Below are positions 31,343 to 40,383 of a DNA stretch of 64,000 nt, piece after piece. A program made the translations under genes and the position numbers. Position 1 is the first letter of the stretch; each line of letters starts with the position of its first letter. The notes under the pieces were generated by a model. That model ran no database searches. It was not told where the DNA came from and saw only the letters and a program-made list of their open reading frames with translations. The DNA is taken from assembly GCF_003627215.1 (NCBI RefSeq), contig NZ_CP032677.1, positions 2,795,501 through 2,859,500 on the forward strand, in the 5' to 3' direction. The DNA is from Pseudomonas sp. Leaf58. Its GTDB lineage: Bacteria; Pseudomonadota; Gammaproteobacteria; Pseudomonadales; Pseudomonadaceae.

Positions 31343-32929
31343 TTGATCTCCACCGCTAACATCACCATGCAGTTCGGCTCCAAGCCGCTGTTCGAAAACG
31401 TTTCCGTCAAATTCAACAACGGCAACCGCTACGGCCTGATCGGTGCCAACGGTTGCGGCAAGTCGACCTTCATGAAAATCCTCGGCGGCGACCTGGAACC
31501 GTCCGGTGGCCAGGTCATGCTCGAGCCGAACACCCGCCTGGGTAAACTGCGCCAGGACCAGTTCGCCTACGAGGAATTCACCGTAATCGACACGGTGATC
31601 ATGGGTCACGGCCAGCTATGGAAGGTCAAGGCCGAGCGCGACCGCATCTACTCGCTGCCAGAAATGACCGAAGAAGACGGCATGGCCGTCGCCGAGCTGG
31701 AAACCGAATTCGCCGAAATGGACGGCTACACCGCCGAATCCCGTGCCGGTGAACTGCTGCTGGGCCTGGGTATTCCGCTGGAACAGCACTTCGGCCCGAT
31801 GAGCGAAGTGGCACCAGGCTGGAAGCTGCGCGTGCTGCTGGCCCAGGCACTGTTCTCGGACCCGGACGTGCTGCTGCTCGACGAACCCACCAACCACCTG
31901 GACATCAACACCATTCGCTGGCTGGAAACGATCCTCACGGCGCGTAACAGCACCATGATCATCATTTCCCACGACCGGCACTTCCTCAACAGCGTCTGCA
32001 CCCACATGGCCGACCTGGATTACGGCGAGTTGCGCCTGTTCCCGGGCAACTATGACGAGTACATGACCGCGGCCACCCAGTCGCGCGAGCAACTGCTGTC
32101 GGACAACGCCAAGAAAAAAGCCCAGATCGCCGAACTGCAAACCTTCGTCAGCCGCTTCTCGGCCAACGCCTCGAAGGCCAAGCAGGCGACTTCGCGTGCC
32201 AAGCAGATCGACAAGATCCAGCTGGCCGAGGTCAAGCCATCCAGCCGTGTCAGCCCGTTCATTCGCTTCGAGCAAAACAAAAAACTGCACCGCCAGGCTG
32301 TGGTCGTCGAGAAGATGGCAAAAGCTTTCGATGACAAGGTGCTGTTCAAAAACTTCGACATAACCGTCGAAGCGGGCGAGCGCGTAGCGATCATCGGCCC
32401 CAACGGTATTGGCAAGACCACCTTGCTGCGCACCTTGGTCGGCGAGATGACCCCGGATGCGGGCTCGGTGAAGTGGACCGACAGCGCCGAAGTGGGCTAC
32501 TACGCCCAGGACCACGCCCACGACTTCGAAGACGACATGACCCTGTTCGACTGGATGGGCCAGTGGACCTCCGGCGAGCAGGTGATCCGCGGCACCCTCG
32601 GGCGCATGCTGTTCTCCAACGACGAGATCCTCAAGTCGGTGAAGGTGATCTCTGGTGGTGAGCAAGGCCGCATGCTGTTCGGCAAGCTGATCTTGCAAAA
32701 GCCGAACGTGCTGGTGATGGACGAACCGACCAACCACCTGGACATGGAATCGATCGAAGCGCTGAACCTGGCGCTGGAAAACTACCCGGGCACCCTGCTG
32801 TTCGTCAGCCACGACCGTGAGTTCGTGTCGTCGCTGGCCACGCGCATCATCGAGCTGTCGGCTGATGGTGTGGTGGACTTCAGCGGCACCTACGACGATT
32901 ACCTGCGTAGCCAGGGCGTGTTGGTCTGA
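31343..32929 (+). CDS. ybiT: ABC-F ATPase YbiT
   Basis: A 528-residue soluble protein with two ABC domains and a linker, closely resembling E. coli YbiT along its length. Walker A motifs are GANGCGKST and GPNGIGKTT; Walker B segments are [11 protein letters not shown] and [11 protein letters not shown]. The second signature is ISGGEQGR while the first is replaced by VAPGWKLR, as in YbiT. ABC-F proteins act on the ribosome. The start is a TTG at 31343 with AGGTAA upstream, only 20 bp after the integrase remnant, so the native upstream region has been replaced or displaced. Confidence 0.93.
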   Translation: MISTANITMQFGSKPLFENVSVKFNNGNRYGLIGANGCGKSTFMKILGGDLEPSGGQVMLEPNTRLGKLRQDQFAYEEFTVIDTVIMGHGQLWKVKAERDRIYSLPEMTEEDGMAVAELETEFAEMDGYTAESRAGELLLGLGIPLEQHFGPMSEVAPGWKLRVLLAQALFSDPDVLLLDEPTNHLDINTIRWLETILTARNSTMIIISHDRHFLNSVCTHMADLDYGELRLFPGNYDEYMTAATQSREQLLSDNAKKKAQIAELQTFVSRFSANASKAKQATSRAKQIDKIQLAEVKPSSRVSPFIRFEQNKKLHRQAVVVEKMAKAFDDKVLFKNFDITVEAGERVAIIGPNGIGKTTLLRTLVGEMTPDAGSVKWTDSAEVGYYAQDHAHDFEDDMTLFDWMGQWTSGEQVIRGTLGRMLFSNDEILKSVKVISGGEQGRMLFGKLILQKPNVLVMDEPTNHLDMESIEALNLALENYPGTLLFVSHDREFVSSLATRIIELSADGVVDFSGTYDDYLRSQGVLV

Positions 32930-32940
32930 TTGAAGGGTAA

Positions 32941-32966
32941 GGCCCGGCCATTGGCGTGGCCGGGCC
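32941..32966 (+). terminator. Hairpin terminator after ybiT
   Basis: GGCCCGGCCA-TTGGCG-TGGCCGGGCC is a perfect 10-bp stem 11 bp after the ybiT stop codon. No T run follows and a REP element abuts it, so it may act as an attenuating or mRNA-protecting structure rather than a classic terminator. Confidence 0.55.
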
Positions 32967-33059
32967 GGCCTCTTCGCGGGTAAACCCGCTCCTACAGTAA
33001 TTTCACTGGTTCTAAAGCCCATCAAGTACCTGTGGGAACGGGCGAGCCCGCGAAGAACC
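32966..33059. repeat. REP pair
   Basis: Two P. putida-type REP elements in opposite orientation: CCGGCCTCTTCGCGGGTAAACCCGCTCCTACAG near 32966-32997, and CTGTGGGAACGGGCGAGCCCGCGAAGAACC near 33030-33059. They occupy the ybiT/MFS spacer. Confidence 0.85.
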
Positions 33060-33177
33060 TAGCGCCAATTTCACACGCTGACACTCCCCCAACGAATAAT
33101 TCGTTAGCCTGCTTTCATTTCCTTCGCGCTACGGCCATGATGGGACCACGCCCAACCGCCCGCCCGCGAACGAGCCC

Positions 33178-34371
33178 ATGACCGCGCAACAACCCTCCCC
33201 CGCCAGCAACACGCAGCGCATCACCCTGCAGATCCTGTCGATCGTTTTCTACACCTTTATTGCCTTCCTCTGCATCGGCCTGCCGATTGCCGTGCTGCCC
33301 AGCTATGTGCACGACCAGCTGGGGTTTGGCGCGGTGGTTGCTGGGGTGACCATTGGCCTGCAATACCTGGCTACCCTGCTCAGCCGCCCGTTTGCCGGGC
33401 GAGTGGCAGATAGCCTGGGCGGCAAACGGGCCATTCGCTTCGGCCTGCTGGGGATTGCCGGCTGCGGGGTGTTGACGCTGTTTTCGGCCTGGACCTTGCC
33501 CCTACCGCTGCTGAGTCTGGCACTGCTGCTCGGCGGGCGCGTGCTGCTGGGCATCGCCCAGGGGTTGATTGGCGTGGCCACGCTGAGCTGGGGCATCAAC
33601 CAGGTCGGCCCCGAACACACCGCCAGGGTAATTTCCTGGAACGGTATTGCCTCCTATGGCGCCATCGCCATTGGCGCCCCCGTGGGCGTACTGGCTGTGG
33701 ACGGGCTGGACTTCAGCGTGCTGGGGCCGACATTACTGGTGCTGGCGCTGCTCGCTTTGCTGGTACTGCGCAAGCGGCCTGACGTAGTGGTAGTGCGCGG
33801 CGAGCGCCTACCCTTCTGGTCGGCATTCGGCCGGGTCGCGCCCTGTGGCTTAGGGCTAACCTTGGCTTCGATTGGCTATGGCACCCTGACCACCTTCGTC
33901 ACTCTGTATTACCTGGAGCGCGGCTGGGCCGGCGCGGCCTGGTGCCTAAGCGCGTTCGGTGTGTGCTTCATCATTTCGCGGTTGCTATTCGTCAACGCGG
34001 TCAACCGGTTTGGTGGTTACACCGTGGCGGTCGCGTGCATGGCCACCGAAGTGCTTGGCCTCAGCCTGCTGTGGCTAGCGCCATCGCCGCCATTAGCGCT
34101 GGTCGGCGCGGGGCTTACCGGTTTTGGGTTGTCGCTGGTGTACCCGGCGCTGGGGGTGGAGGCGATCAAGCAGGTGCCCAGCAGCAGCCGCGGCGCGGGG
34201 CTGGGCGCCTACGCGGTATTTTTCGACTTGGCCCTGGCTGTCGCTGGGCCGGTGATGGGTGCAGTGGCCGCACACTTGGGCTATGCCTCGATCTTCTGTG
34301 TGGCGGCGCTGCTGGCCCTGGCCGGTGTAGGCCTAACGCTGTTGCTGGCGCGGCGCGCTGGTCGCCGCTGA
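33178..34371 (+). CDS. MFS transporter (YhhS/YfcJ-like)
   Basis: A 397-residue membrane protein with 12 hydrophobic segments. It is recognisable as the YhhS/YfcJ group by FLCIGLPIAVLPSYVHDQLGFG, SRPFAGRVADSLGGKRAI and GIAQGLIGVATLSWGINQVGPEH. Family members are poorly characterised drug or sugar efflux pumps. Its 3' end overlaps the convergent hydrolase gene by 39 bp. It stands alone after the REP pair. Confidence 0.9.
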   Translation: MTAQQPSPASNTQRITLQILSIVFYTFIAFLCIGLPIAVLPSYVHDQLGFGAVVAGVTIGLQYLATLLSRPFAGRVADSLGGKRAIRFGLLGIAGCGVLTLFSAWTLPLPLLSLALLLGGRVLLGIAQGLIGVATLSWGINQVGPEHTARVISWNGIASYGAIAIGAPVGVLAVDGLDFSVLGPTLLVLALLALLVLRKRPDVVVVRGERLPFWSAFGRVAPCGLGLTLASIGYGTLTTFVTLYYLERGWAGAAWCLSAFGVCFIISRLLFVNAVNRFGGYTVAVACMATEVLGLSLLWLAPSPPLALVGAGLTGFGLSLVYPALGVEAIKQVPSSSRGAGLGAYAVFFDLALAVAGPVMGAVAAHLGYASIFCVAALLALAGVGLTLLLARRAGRR

Positions 34372-35379
34372 ACGCTCGGCCGGCTGCGGCGCGCCCAGCG
34401 CCTGGCTGAAGAACGCCGCGGTTTCGCGTTGCAGTGAATGGTGGATATGGCGGCGATCCACGCCTTCGGCGTCCTTGCACAGCGCCGGCATCCGCGCGTA
34501 CTGCTCGGCATCGCAATGGGCCATGAACACGAAGTGCCCGGCGCCGGCCAAGCGGCGGTAGTCTGGCGTGACCGGCAGCTTGCGCGCCAAGGCTTCGGCG
34601 TTCCGGTCCACCGCCACCAGCTGGTCGCTGTCGCCGCTATAGATCAGCGCCGGCACCTGCACGCCGGCCAAGGCATGGCGCCCAAACAGCAAACTTAGCG
34701 GCGCCATCAGCATGACCGCGCCCACCCGTGGGTCAGCCACCGGCGCCAGTTCGCTGCGGTCGGCAATCAGTACACCGTGGGTTTTGCAGGCGTCGGCGTC
34801 TTCTGGGCGATCCAGGCAGTACCGGCGCAAGCGGTCTAGGTCGGGGCGTGCACCCGACAGGATCAACGCCGTTTCACCCCCCGCCGAGTAGCCGATCACC
34901 CCCACCTTGCCATCGCTCAGGTAGGGCCCCAGCAAGGTGTCATCGCGAGCGGCGGTGATGGCTGCACTGATTTGCAGCGGCCGGCCATAGAGGTTGCTGA
35001 GGGTGCCCAAGCGGCTGTGGTCGCGGGCGTTGTCCCCAGGGTGCACCACCGCCACCACGACAAAACCCTGCCGCGCCAGCCACGTTGCCAAGTAATGCAA
35101 AGCCAGCGGGCTACCGGTATTGCCGTGGGACACTACCAGTAACGGGAACTGCCCCATGGCCACGGGCGCTTCTTCGGCCACGACGATTGGATAACCGTCC
35201 AGGCGGCGGCTGCGGGGTTCGCCAACGGCCGGGTAAAACGCCAGCGCTTGCATCGGGCGGGCATCGACCGGGTCGGCCAGGGTCATGTGGTGCAGGCCGG
35301 CGACCCGCGGCGCGGCGTCGGCCTGGGCCAGCAGGCCGCCGAGCAGGGCAAGCGCCAACACACGGCAAGGGATTTTCAT
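34333..35379 (-). CDS. Exported alpha/beta hydrolase (dienelactone-hydrolase-like)
   Basis: About 348 residues from the ATG at 35379, which begins a clear signal peptide (MKIPCRVLALALLGGLLAQADA). A longer frame to 35469 would bury it. The nucleophile Ser is in VGVIGYSAGGETALI, the Asp in ALIYSGDSDQLV, and the His in LAGAGHFVF. It has an oxyanion-region SHGNTGS and a family-typical lid with several Cys (RRYCLDRPEDADAC). It is probably periplasmic. Substrate unknown. It overlaps the MFS gene tail to tail. Confidence 0.87.
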   Translation of the reverse strand: MKIPCRVLALALLGGLLAQADAAPRVAGLHHMTLADPVDARPMQALAFYPAVGEPRSRRLDGYPIVVAEEAPVAMGQFPLLVVSHGNTGSPLALHYLATWLARQGFVVVAVVHPGDNARDHSRLGTLSNLYGRPLQISAAITAARDDTLLGPYLSDGKVGVIGYSAGGETALILSGARPDLDRLRRYCLDRPEDADACKTHGVLIADRSELAPVADPRVGAVMLMAPLSLLFGRHALAGVQVPALIYSGDSDQLVAVDRNAEALARKLPVTPDYRRLAGAGHFVFMAHCDAEQYARMPALCKDAEGVDRRHIHHSLQRETAAFFSQALGAPQPAERSAATSAPRQQQR

Positions 35380-35578
35380 CTGCCGGCAATTCCGTGCAGG
35401 GCAATCAGTAGCCCAGCATAGAACCGCCCTGGCGTGGGCCGGATGAAACCTGGATGAAACCATGGTCATGTGTTTTGCGCCGGCGTGTTATGCAATTGCG
35501 CTTTTTGCCGAACCCGTGGCATAGATGTAGGTCGACGTCTTTACGTGACCGTTTCGCGCCATTGAAGGAGACTCATGC

Positions 35579-36418
35579 ATGAGCAAGCCTGCCTACGTGC
35601 CACCCAAGGTCTGGCGCAACGACGCAGCGTCCGGCGGCCAGTTCGCCAGCATCAACCGCCCGGTTGCTGGCCCCACGCACGACAAGGACTTGCCGCTGGG
35701 CAAGCACCCGCTGCAGCTGTACTCCCTGGCCACGCCCAATGGTGTCAAGGTCACCATTGCGCTCGAAGAGCTGCTCGCGCTGGGCCATCAAGGCGCCGAA
35801 TATGATGCCTGGCTGATCCGCATTGGCGAGGGCGACCAGTTTTCCAGCGGCTTCGTCCAGGTCAACCCCAACTCGAAGATCCCCGCCCTGCTCGACCGCA
35901 GCGTCGAACCGCCGGTGCGGGTGTTCGAGTCGGGCTCGATCCTGTTGTACCTGGCGGAAAAATTCGGCGCTCTGCTGCCCCAGTCGCCGGCTGCACGTAC
36001 CGAGAGCCTGAACTGGCTGTTTTGGCAAATGGGCGCGGCACCTTACTTGGGCGGTGGCTTTGGCCACTTCTATGTGTATGCGCCGGAAAAGTTCGAATAC
36101 GCAATCAACCGTTTCACTATGGAAGCCAAGCGTCAGCTGGATGTACTCGACCGTCGCCTGGCCGAAAGCCGCTACCTGGGCGGCGAGCAATACAGCATCG
36201 CCGACATCGCCGTGTGGCCGTGGTACGGCCAGTTGGTGCGCGGCAACCTGTATGGTGCGGCGGAGTTTCTGGCGGTGGACGAGTACCCGCATGTGCAGCG
36301 CTGGGCCGAGGAGATTGCCCTGCGCCCGGCGGTGCAACGCGGTACCCGGGTGAACCGGACCTGGGGCGATGAGGCCAGCCAGGTACCGGAGCGGCATGTA
36401 GCAGCGGACTTGGACTGA
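35579..36418 (+). CDS. yghU: YghU-like glutathione-dependent disulfide-bond oxidoreductase
   Basis: A 279-residue GST-fold protein. The thioredoxin-like domain covers about residues 45-130 (LQLYSLATPNGVKVTIALEEL, VNPNSKIPALLD, VFESGSILLYLAEKFG). The alpha-helical C-domain follows with WLFWQMGAAPYLGGGFGHF, a YghU hallmark. It reduces disulfides with two bound glutathiones. A GAAGGAG ribosome site lies before two overlapping ATGs; the one at 35579 is in frame. It is a single gene. Confidence 0.92.
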   Translation: MSKPAYVPPKVWRNDAASGGQFASINRPVAGPTHDKDLPLGKHPLQLYSLATPNGVKVTIALEELLALGHQGAEYDAWLIRIGEGDQFSSGFVQVNPNSKIPALLDRSVEPPVRVFESGSILLYLAEKFGALLPQSPAARTESLNWLFWQMGAAPYLGGGFGHFYVYAPEKFEYAINRFTMEAKRQLDVLDRRLAESRYLGGEQYSIADIAVWPWYGQLVRGNLYGAAEFLAVDEYPHVQRWAEEIALRPAVQRGTRVNRTWGDEASQVPERHVAADLD

Positions 36419-36566
36419 GCGCAATCGGGGCCGCTCATGCCTTCAGCAGGCCCCGACAATGCCCGCCTGCATAAAACCATTTGCCCCCGCGCAAGCCTGC
36501 GCCCGTCAAGCCCTTCTTGTACACTCCTCGCATTAGCCCCCACCTGCACAATTTTTTGGTGAACGC

Positions 36567-38270
36567 ATGATCGAGGTAACCGAGGTTTCCATTGCCGAGC
36601 TGCGCGATGCGCTCGAGTCGGGCCGCACGACGGCGGTCGAGCTGGTCAAGGCCTACTTGGCGCGTATCGACGCCTACGATGGCGCCGACACCGCCACGGC
36701 CCTGAACGCCGTGGTGGTGCGTAACCCAGAGGCGCTGAACGAAGCCGAGACATCCGACGCCCGCCGCGCCAAAGGCCAGGTATTGAGCCCGCTGGACGGT
36801 ATCCCCTACACCGCCAAGGACAGCTACTTGGTCAAAGGCCTGACCGCTGCCTCCGGCAGCCCGGCCTTCAAGGACCTGGTGGCCCAGCGCGACGCCTTTA
36901 CCATCGAACGCCTGCGCGCCGCCGGCGCCGTGTGCCTGGGCAAGACCAACATGCCGCCCATGGCCAACGGTGGCATGCAGCGTGGCGTGTATGGCCGCGC
37001 CGAAAGCCCGTATAACGCCAACTACCTGACTGCGCCCTTCGCCTCCGGCTCGTCCAACGGTGCTGGTACCGCCACCGCCGCCAGCTTCAGCGCCTTCGGC
37101 CTGGCCGAAGAAACCTGGTCCAGCGGCCGTGGCCCGGCTTCCAACAACGGCCTGTGTGCCTACACCCCGTCGCGCGGGGTGATCTCGGTACGTGGCAACT
37201 GGCCGCTGACGCCCACCATGGACGTGGTGGTGCCGTTTGCCCGCACCATGGCCGACCTGCTGGAAATCCTCGACGTGGTGGTAGCCGATGACGCCGACAA
37301 GCGCGGCGACCTGTGGCGCCTGCAACCCTGGGTACCCATCCCCGCGGCATCCGAGGTGCGCCCGGCTTCGTACCTGGACCTGGCGGTGGATGCCAGCGCG
37401 CTCAAGGGCAAGCGCTTTGGCGTGCCACGCATGTACATCAACGCTGATGCCGAGGCTGGTACCTCAGAAAAACCCGGCATCGGCGGCCCAACCGGCCAAC
37501 GCATCAACACCCGCGCTACGGTGATCGACCTGTGGCAGCAGGCACGCCAGGCCCTGGAGGCGGCCGGCGCCGAAGTGCTGGAAGTGGACTTCCCGTTGGT
37601 GTCCAACTGCGAGGGCGACCGCCCAGGCGCACCGACCGTGTACAACCGTGGCATCGTCAGCAAAGAGTTCCTGCATGATGAGCTGTGGGAGCTGTCGGGT
37701 TGGGGTTTCGACGACTTCCTGCGGGCCAACAACGATCCCAAGCTTAACCGCCTGGCCGATGTCGATGGCCCACAAATCTTCCCCCACGACCCGGGTACCC
37801 TGCCCAACCGTGAGGACGACCTGGCCGCTGGCATGGACGAGTACGTCAACATGGCCAAGCGTGGCCTGAAGACCTGGGACCAGATCGAGACCCTGCCCGA
37901 CGGCCTGCGCGGCCTGGAGCAGACCCGCAAGCTGGACCTGGAAGACTGGATGGACAACCTGGGCCTGGACGCGGTGCTGTTCCCCACCGTGGCCGACGTG
38001 GGCCCGGCGGATGCCGACGTCAACCCGGCATCGGCGGACATCGCCTGGAGCAACGGTATCTGGGTGGCCAACGGCAACCTGGCGATCCGTCACCTGGGCG
38101 TGCCAACCGTGACCGTACCGATGGGCGTGATGGCCGATATCGGCATGCCGGTGGGGCTGACCTTTGCTGGCCGGGCTTACAGCGACAACGCGCTGCTGAG
38201 CTTTGGTGCGGCCTTTGAAGCCACCGGTTCGCGACGGATGATCCCACCGCGCACCCCAGCCTTGGGCTGA
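36567..38270 (+). CDS. Amidase-signature-family amidase
   Basis: A 567-residue amidase-signature enzyme. The catalytic Lys is K84 in IPYTAKDSY. The Ser-rich signature FASGSSNGAGTATAASFSAFGLAEETWSSGRGPA provides the cis-Ser and nucleophile Ser. A large insert between about residues 290 and 430 and the C-terminal VPTVTVPMGVMADIGMPVGLTFAGRAYSD are typical. It hydrolyses a carboxylic amide to acid and ammonia; the substrate is unknown. It is a single gene followed by a REP pair. It is not a GatA, given its length and lack of gatB/C. Confidence 0.9.
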   Translation: MIEVTEVSIAELRDALESGRTTAVELVKAYLARIDAYDGADTATALNAVVVRNPEALNEAETSDARRAKGQVLSPLDGIPYTAKDSYLVKGLTAASGSPAFKDLVAQRDAFTIERLRAAGAVCLGKTNMPPMANGGMQRGVYGRAESPYNANYLTAPFASGSSNGAGTATAASFSAFGLAEETWSSGRGPASNNGLCAYTPSRGVISVRGNWPLTPTMDVVVPFARTMADLLEILDVVVADDADKRGDLWRLQPWVPIPAASEVRPASYLDLAVDASALKGKRFGVPRMYINADAEAGTSEKPGIGGPTGQRINTRATVIDLWQQARQALEAAGAEVLEVDFPLVSNCEGDRPGAPTVYNRGIVSKEFLHDELWELSGWGFDDFLRANNDPKLNRLADVDGPQIFPHDPGTLPNREDDLAAGMDEYVNMAKRGLKTWDQIETLPDGLRGLEQTRKLDLEDWMDNLGLDAVLFPTVADVGPADADVNPASADIAWSNGIWVANGNLAIRHLGVPTVTVPMGVMADIGMPVGLTFAGRAYSDNALLSFGAAFEATGSRRMIPPRTPALG

Positions 38271-38293
38271 GTTTTACAGGGGCCGCTTTGCGG

Positions 38294-38376
38294 CCCATTC
38301 GCGGGCAAGCCCGCTCCCACAGGTACTCCACCGGGCTGCTAGAGTACCTGTGGGAGCGGGCTGGCCCGCGAATGGG
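38294..38376. repeat. REP pair with 35-bp inverted arms
   Basis: Arms 38294-38328 and 38342-38376 are reverse complements with one mismatch and contain the REP core TTCGCGGGCAAGCCCGCTCC. The 13-bp centre gives a long cruciform or mRNA hairpin that may protect or terminate the amidase transcript. Confidence 0.9.
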
Positions 38377-38448
38377 CCTGAAAAAGTAAATCGCGAAATT
38401 CAACTTAACGTGTAAAAATACACAAAATGTTGATATGCGCGATTTGCC

Positions 38449-39123
38449 ATGCCCATTACTCCCCGTGAAGAACGCCAGCTCACCCTCACCGTGCTCAAAG
38501 CCGCCATCCAGGCCTTGGGCAGCGTTGCCGCGCGCAACATGGAAATCCTCCTGCATGACCTCGACCACCCAGAGCACTCCGTGGTGGCGATCGTCAACGG
38601 CCATCTTTCTGGCCGCAGCGTCGGCAGCCCAATCCTCGCGGCCCCCGAACAGGACCAGGGTTTCAAGGCACTGCTGCAGGCCTCTGCCGACCAGCATGGC
38701 GGCGAGCCGGTCGTGCTGCCCGACTACCCCACCACCCTCAAGGGCCGCAGCTTACGCAGCGCCACGGCAATCTTCCGTGACAGCAGCGGCCACCCCTTTG
38801 CCAGCCTCTGTATCAACACCGACGTTACCGGCCTGGACGCGGCCATGAGTTTTCTCCAGCAGTTCCAACCGCTGGGCGTCGCACCTAGCGTCGATGAGCC
38901 CGCTGACATGGAACTGTTGATGAACGAGATCATCCAGGCCTCACTGCAGCGCAGTGGCCAGGGGCGGATGAACAAGCAGGCCAAGGTCGAGGCCGTGCGC
39001 GTGATGCAGGAGCGCGGCCTGTTCATCGTCAAGGGCGGCGTGGAAAAGGCTGCCAGCGCCTTGGGCGTGACCCGTTACACCATTTACAACTACCTCGAAC
39101 AACTGCGCGGAGCCCAGCAATGA
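38449..39123 (+). CDS. YheO/DauR-like PAS-HTH transcriptional regulator
   Basis: A 224-residue regulator. Residues about 10-130 form the YheO-type PAS domain (LGSVAARNMEILLHDLDHPEHSVVAIVNGHLSGRSVGSP). The C-terminal HTH_22 region includes MNKQAKVEAVRVMQERGLFIVKGGVEKAASALGVTRYTIYNYL. DauR, a relative, controls D-arginine catabolism in Pseudomonas. The stop codon overlaps the next start in ATGA, so it is coupled to the PLP-dependent enzyme it probably regulates. Confidence 0.9.
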   Translation: MPITPREERQLTLTVLKAAIQALGSVAARNMEILLHDLDHPEHSVVAIVNGHLSGRSVGSPILAAPEQDQGFKALLQASADQHGGEPVVLPDYPTTLKGRSLRSATAIFRDSSGHPFASLCINTDVTGLDAAMSFLQQFQPLGVAPSVDEPADMELLMNEIIQASLQRSGQGRMNKQAKVEAVRVMQERGLFIVKGGVEKAASALGVTRYTIYNYLEQLRGAQQ

Positions 39124-40037
39124 CCTTGCATATCCATACCCCCCTGCTCGAATCCCGCCCGCTGTCGCTGGCCGCAGGCCGCAACATCTGGCTCAAGCTC
39201 GATGCCCTGCAGCCCTGCGGCTCGTTCAAGCTGCGTGGCGTGGGCCACGCCTGCGAAGTGCACCATGCCCGTGGCGCGCGGCACTTCGTTTCCTCCTCGG
39301 GTGGTAACGCCGGCCTGGCGGTGGCCTATGCCGGGCGCAAGCTGGGCGTGCCGGTGACCGTGGTAGTGCCCGAGACCACCACCGAGCGGGCCAAGCAGCT
39401 GCTACGCCTGGAAGACGCCAAGGTGGTGGTGCACGGCAGCTCCTGGCAAGAGGCCAACACCCTGGCGCAAACCCTGGTCGGCGCGGATGACGCCTTTATC
39501 CACCCGTTCGACGACCCGCTGCTGTGGGCCGGGCATGCCAGCCTGGTGGATGAAGTTGCCGAGGCTGGCGTAAAGCCGGATGCCGTGGTGTTGTCGGTGG
39601 GTGGTGGCGGTTTGCTCAGCGGCGTGGTCGAGGGGCTGCAGCGCAACGGCTGGGGCGATGTGCCAGTGCTGGCGGTGGAGACCGAGGGCGCGGCATCGCT
39701 GCATGCGGCCATGCAGGCCGGGCATTCGGCGGAACTCGAACGCATCGCCTCGGTGGCGACATCACTGGGGGCCAAGCGTGTCGCCGATCAGGCGCTGGTG
39801 TGCGTGCAGCAGCACCCGGTGCGTAGCCATCTGGTCACCGACCGCGCGGCGCTGGAAGCCTGCGAGCGGTTCTTGCTGGACCATCGCGTGCTGGTAGAGC
39901 CGGCGTGCGGGGCGGCGCTGGCATTGGCGTATGCCCCCGGCGCCCTGGCGAACTACCAGAATGTGCTGGTGGTGGTGTGTGGCGGGGCTACAGCGACGCT
40001 GGAGCAGATCCGGGCGTGGTTGAAGCAGGTCGATTGA
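39120..40037 (+). CDS. PLP-dependent serine/threonine dehydratase-like enzyme
   Basis: A 305-residue fold-type-II PLP enzyme. The PLP Lys is K38 in PCGSFKLRGVG. The substrate loop is SSSGGNAGLAVAYAGR and the phosphate loop is LSVGGGGLLSGVVEG. Length and motifs match the mammalian-type L-serine dehydratase (SDS-like) group, which lacks an ACT domain. It deaminates Ser or Thr to a 2-oxo acid and ammonia, although stereospecificity is unknown. It is translationally coupled to the YheO-like regulator. Confidence 0.9.
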   Translation: MTLHIHTPLLESRPLSLAAGRNIWLKLDALQPCGSFKLRGVGHACEVHHARGARHFVSSSGGNAGLAVAYAGRKLGVPVTVVVPETTTERAKQLLRLEDAKVVVHGSSWQEANTLAQTLVGADDAFIHPFDDPLLWAGHASLVDEVAEAGVKPDAVVLSVGGGGLLSGVVEGLQRNGWGDVPVLAVETEGAASLHAAMQAGHSAELERIASVATSLGAKRVADQALVCVQQHPVRSHLVTDRAALEACERFLLDHRVLVEPACGAALALAYAPGALANYQNVLVVVCGGATATLEQIRAWLKQVD

Positions 40038-40049
40038 GGTTGCCTGTAC

Positions 40050-40153
40050 CGGCCTCTTCGCGGGTGAACCCGCTCTCATAGGGCGCCCATCGGGTTGCAC
40101 AGCACTCGAAGCCGGCGCAATCCTTGTAGGAGCGGGTTCACCCGCGAACACGG
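40050..40153. repeat. REP pair in the 346-bp spacer before nspC
   Basis: Inverted REP copies at about 40050-40080 and 40124-40153 (CGGCCTCTTCGCGGGTGAACCCGCTC and TTGTAGGAGCGGGTTCACCCGCGAA). The remaining 230 bp to the nspC start contain no gene I can support and presumably hold its promoter and leader. Confidence 0.85.
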
Positions 40154-40383
40154 GCGCAGCCCGTGCCATCCCATGCACAACGTAGCTCATCGGATTCTCC
40201 TTGCTGCCCACTGCCGGTGATTACGATAGTCACATGCCGCTGTTCTACTGAGCCCGTCGCAACCGGAAAACCCCCTCGCAATGTCAGCAACCCTGACGAA
40301 ATGCGTATCCCACCCTTTCGGTATGCGGCAAGTGAAGGCACAATGCGTGTCCTTTTTTTGGCCGGCCTGGCCGGGGGCCTTAA

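Noticed and set aside
31616..33025. 469-codon minus-strand open frame
   Set aside because: It is antisense to ybiT, whose domains and motifs are clear; no recognisable domain.
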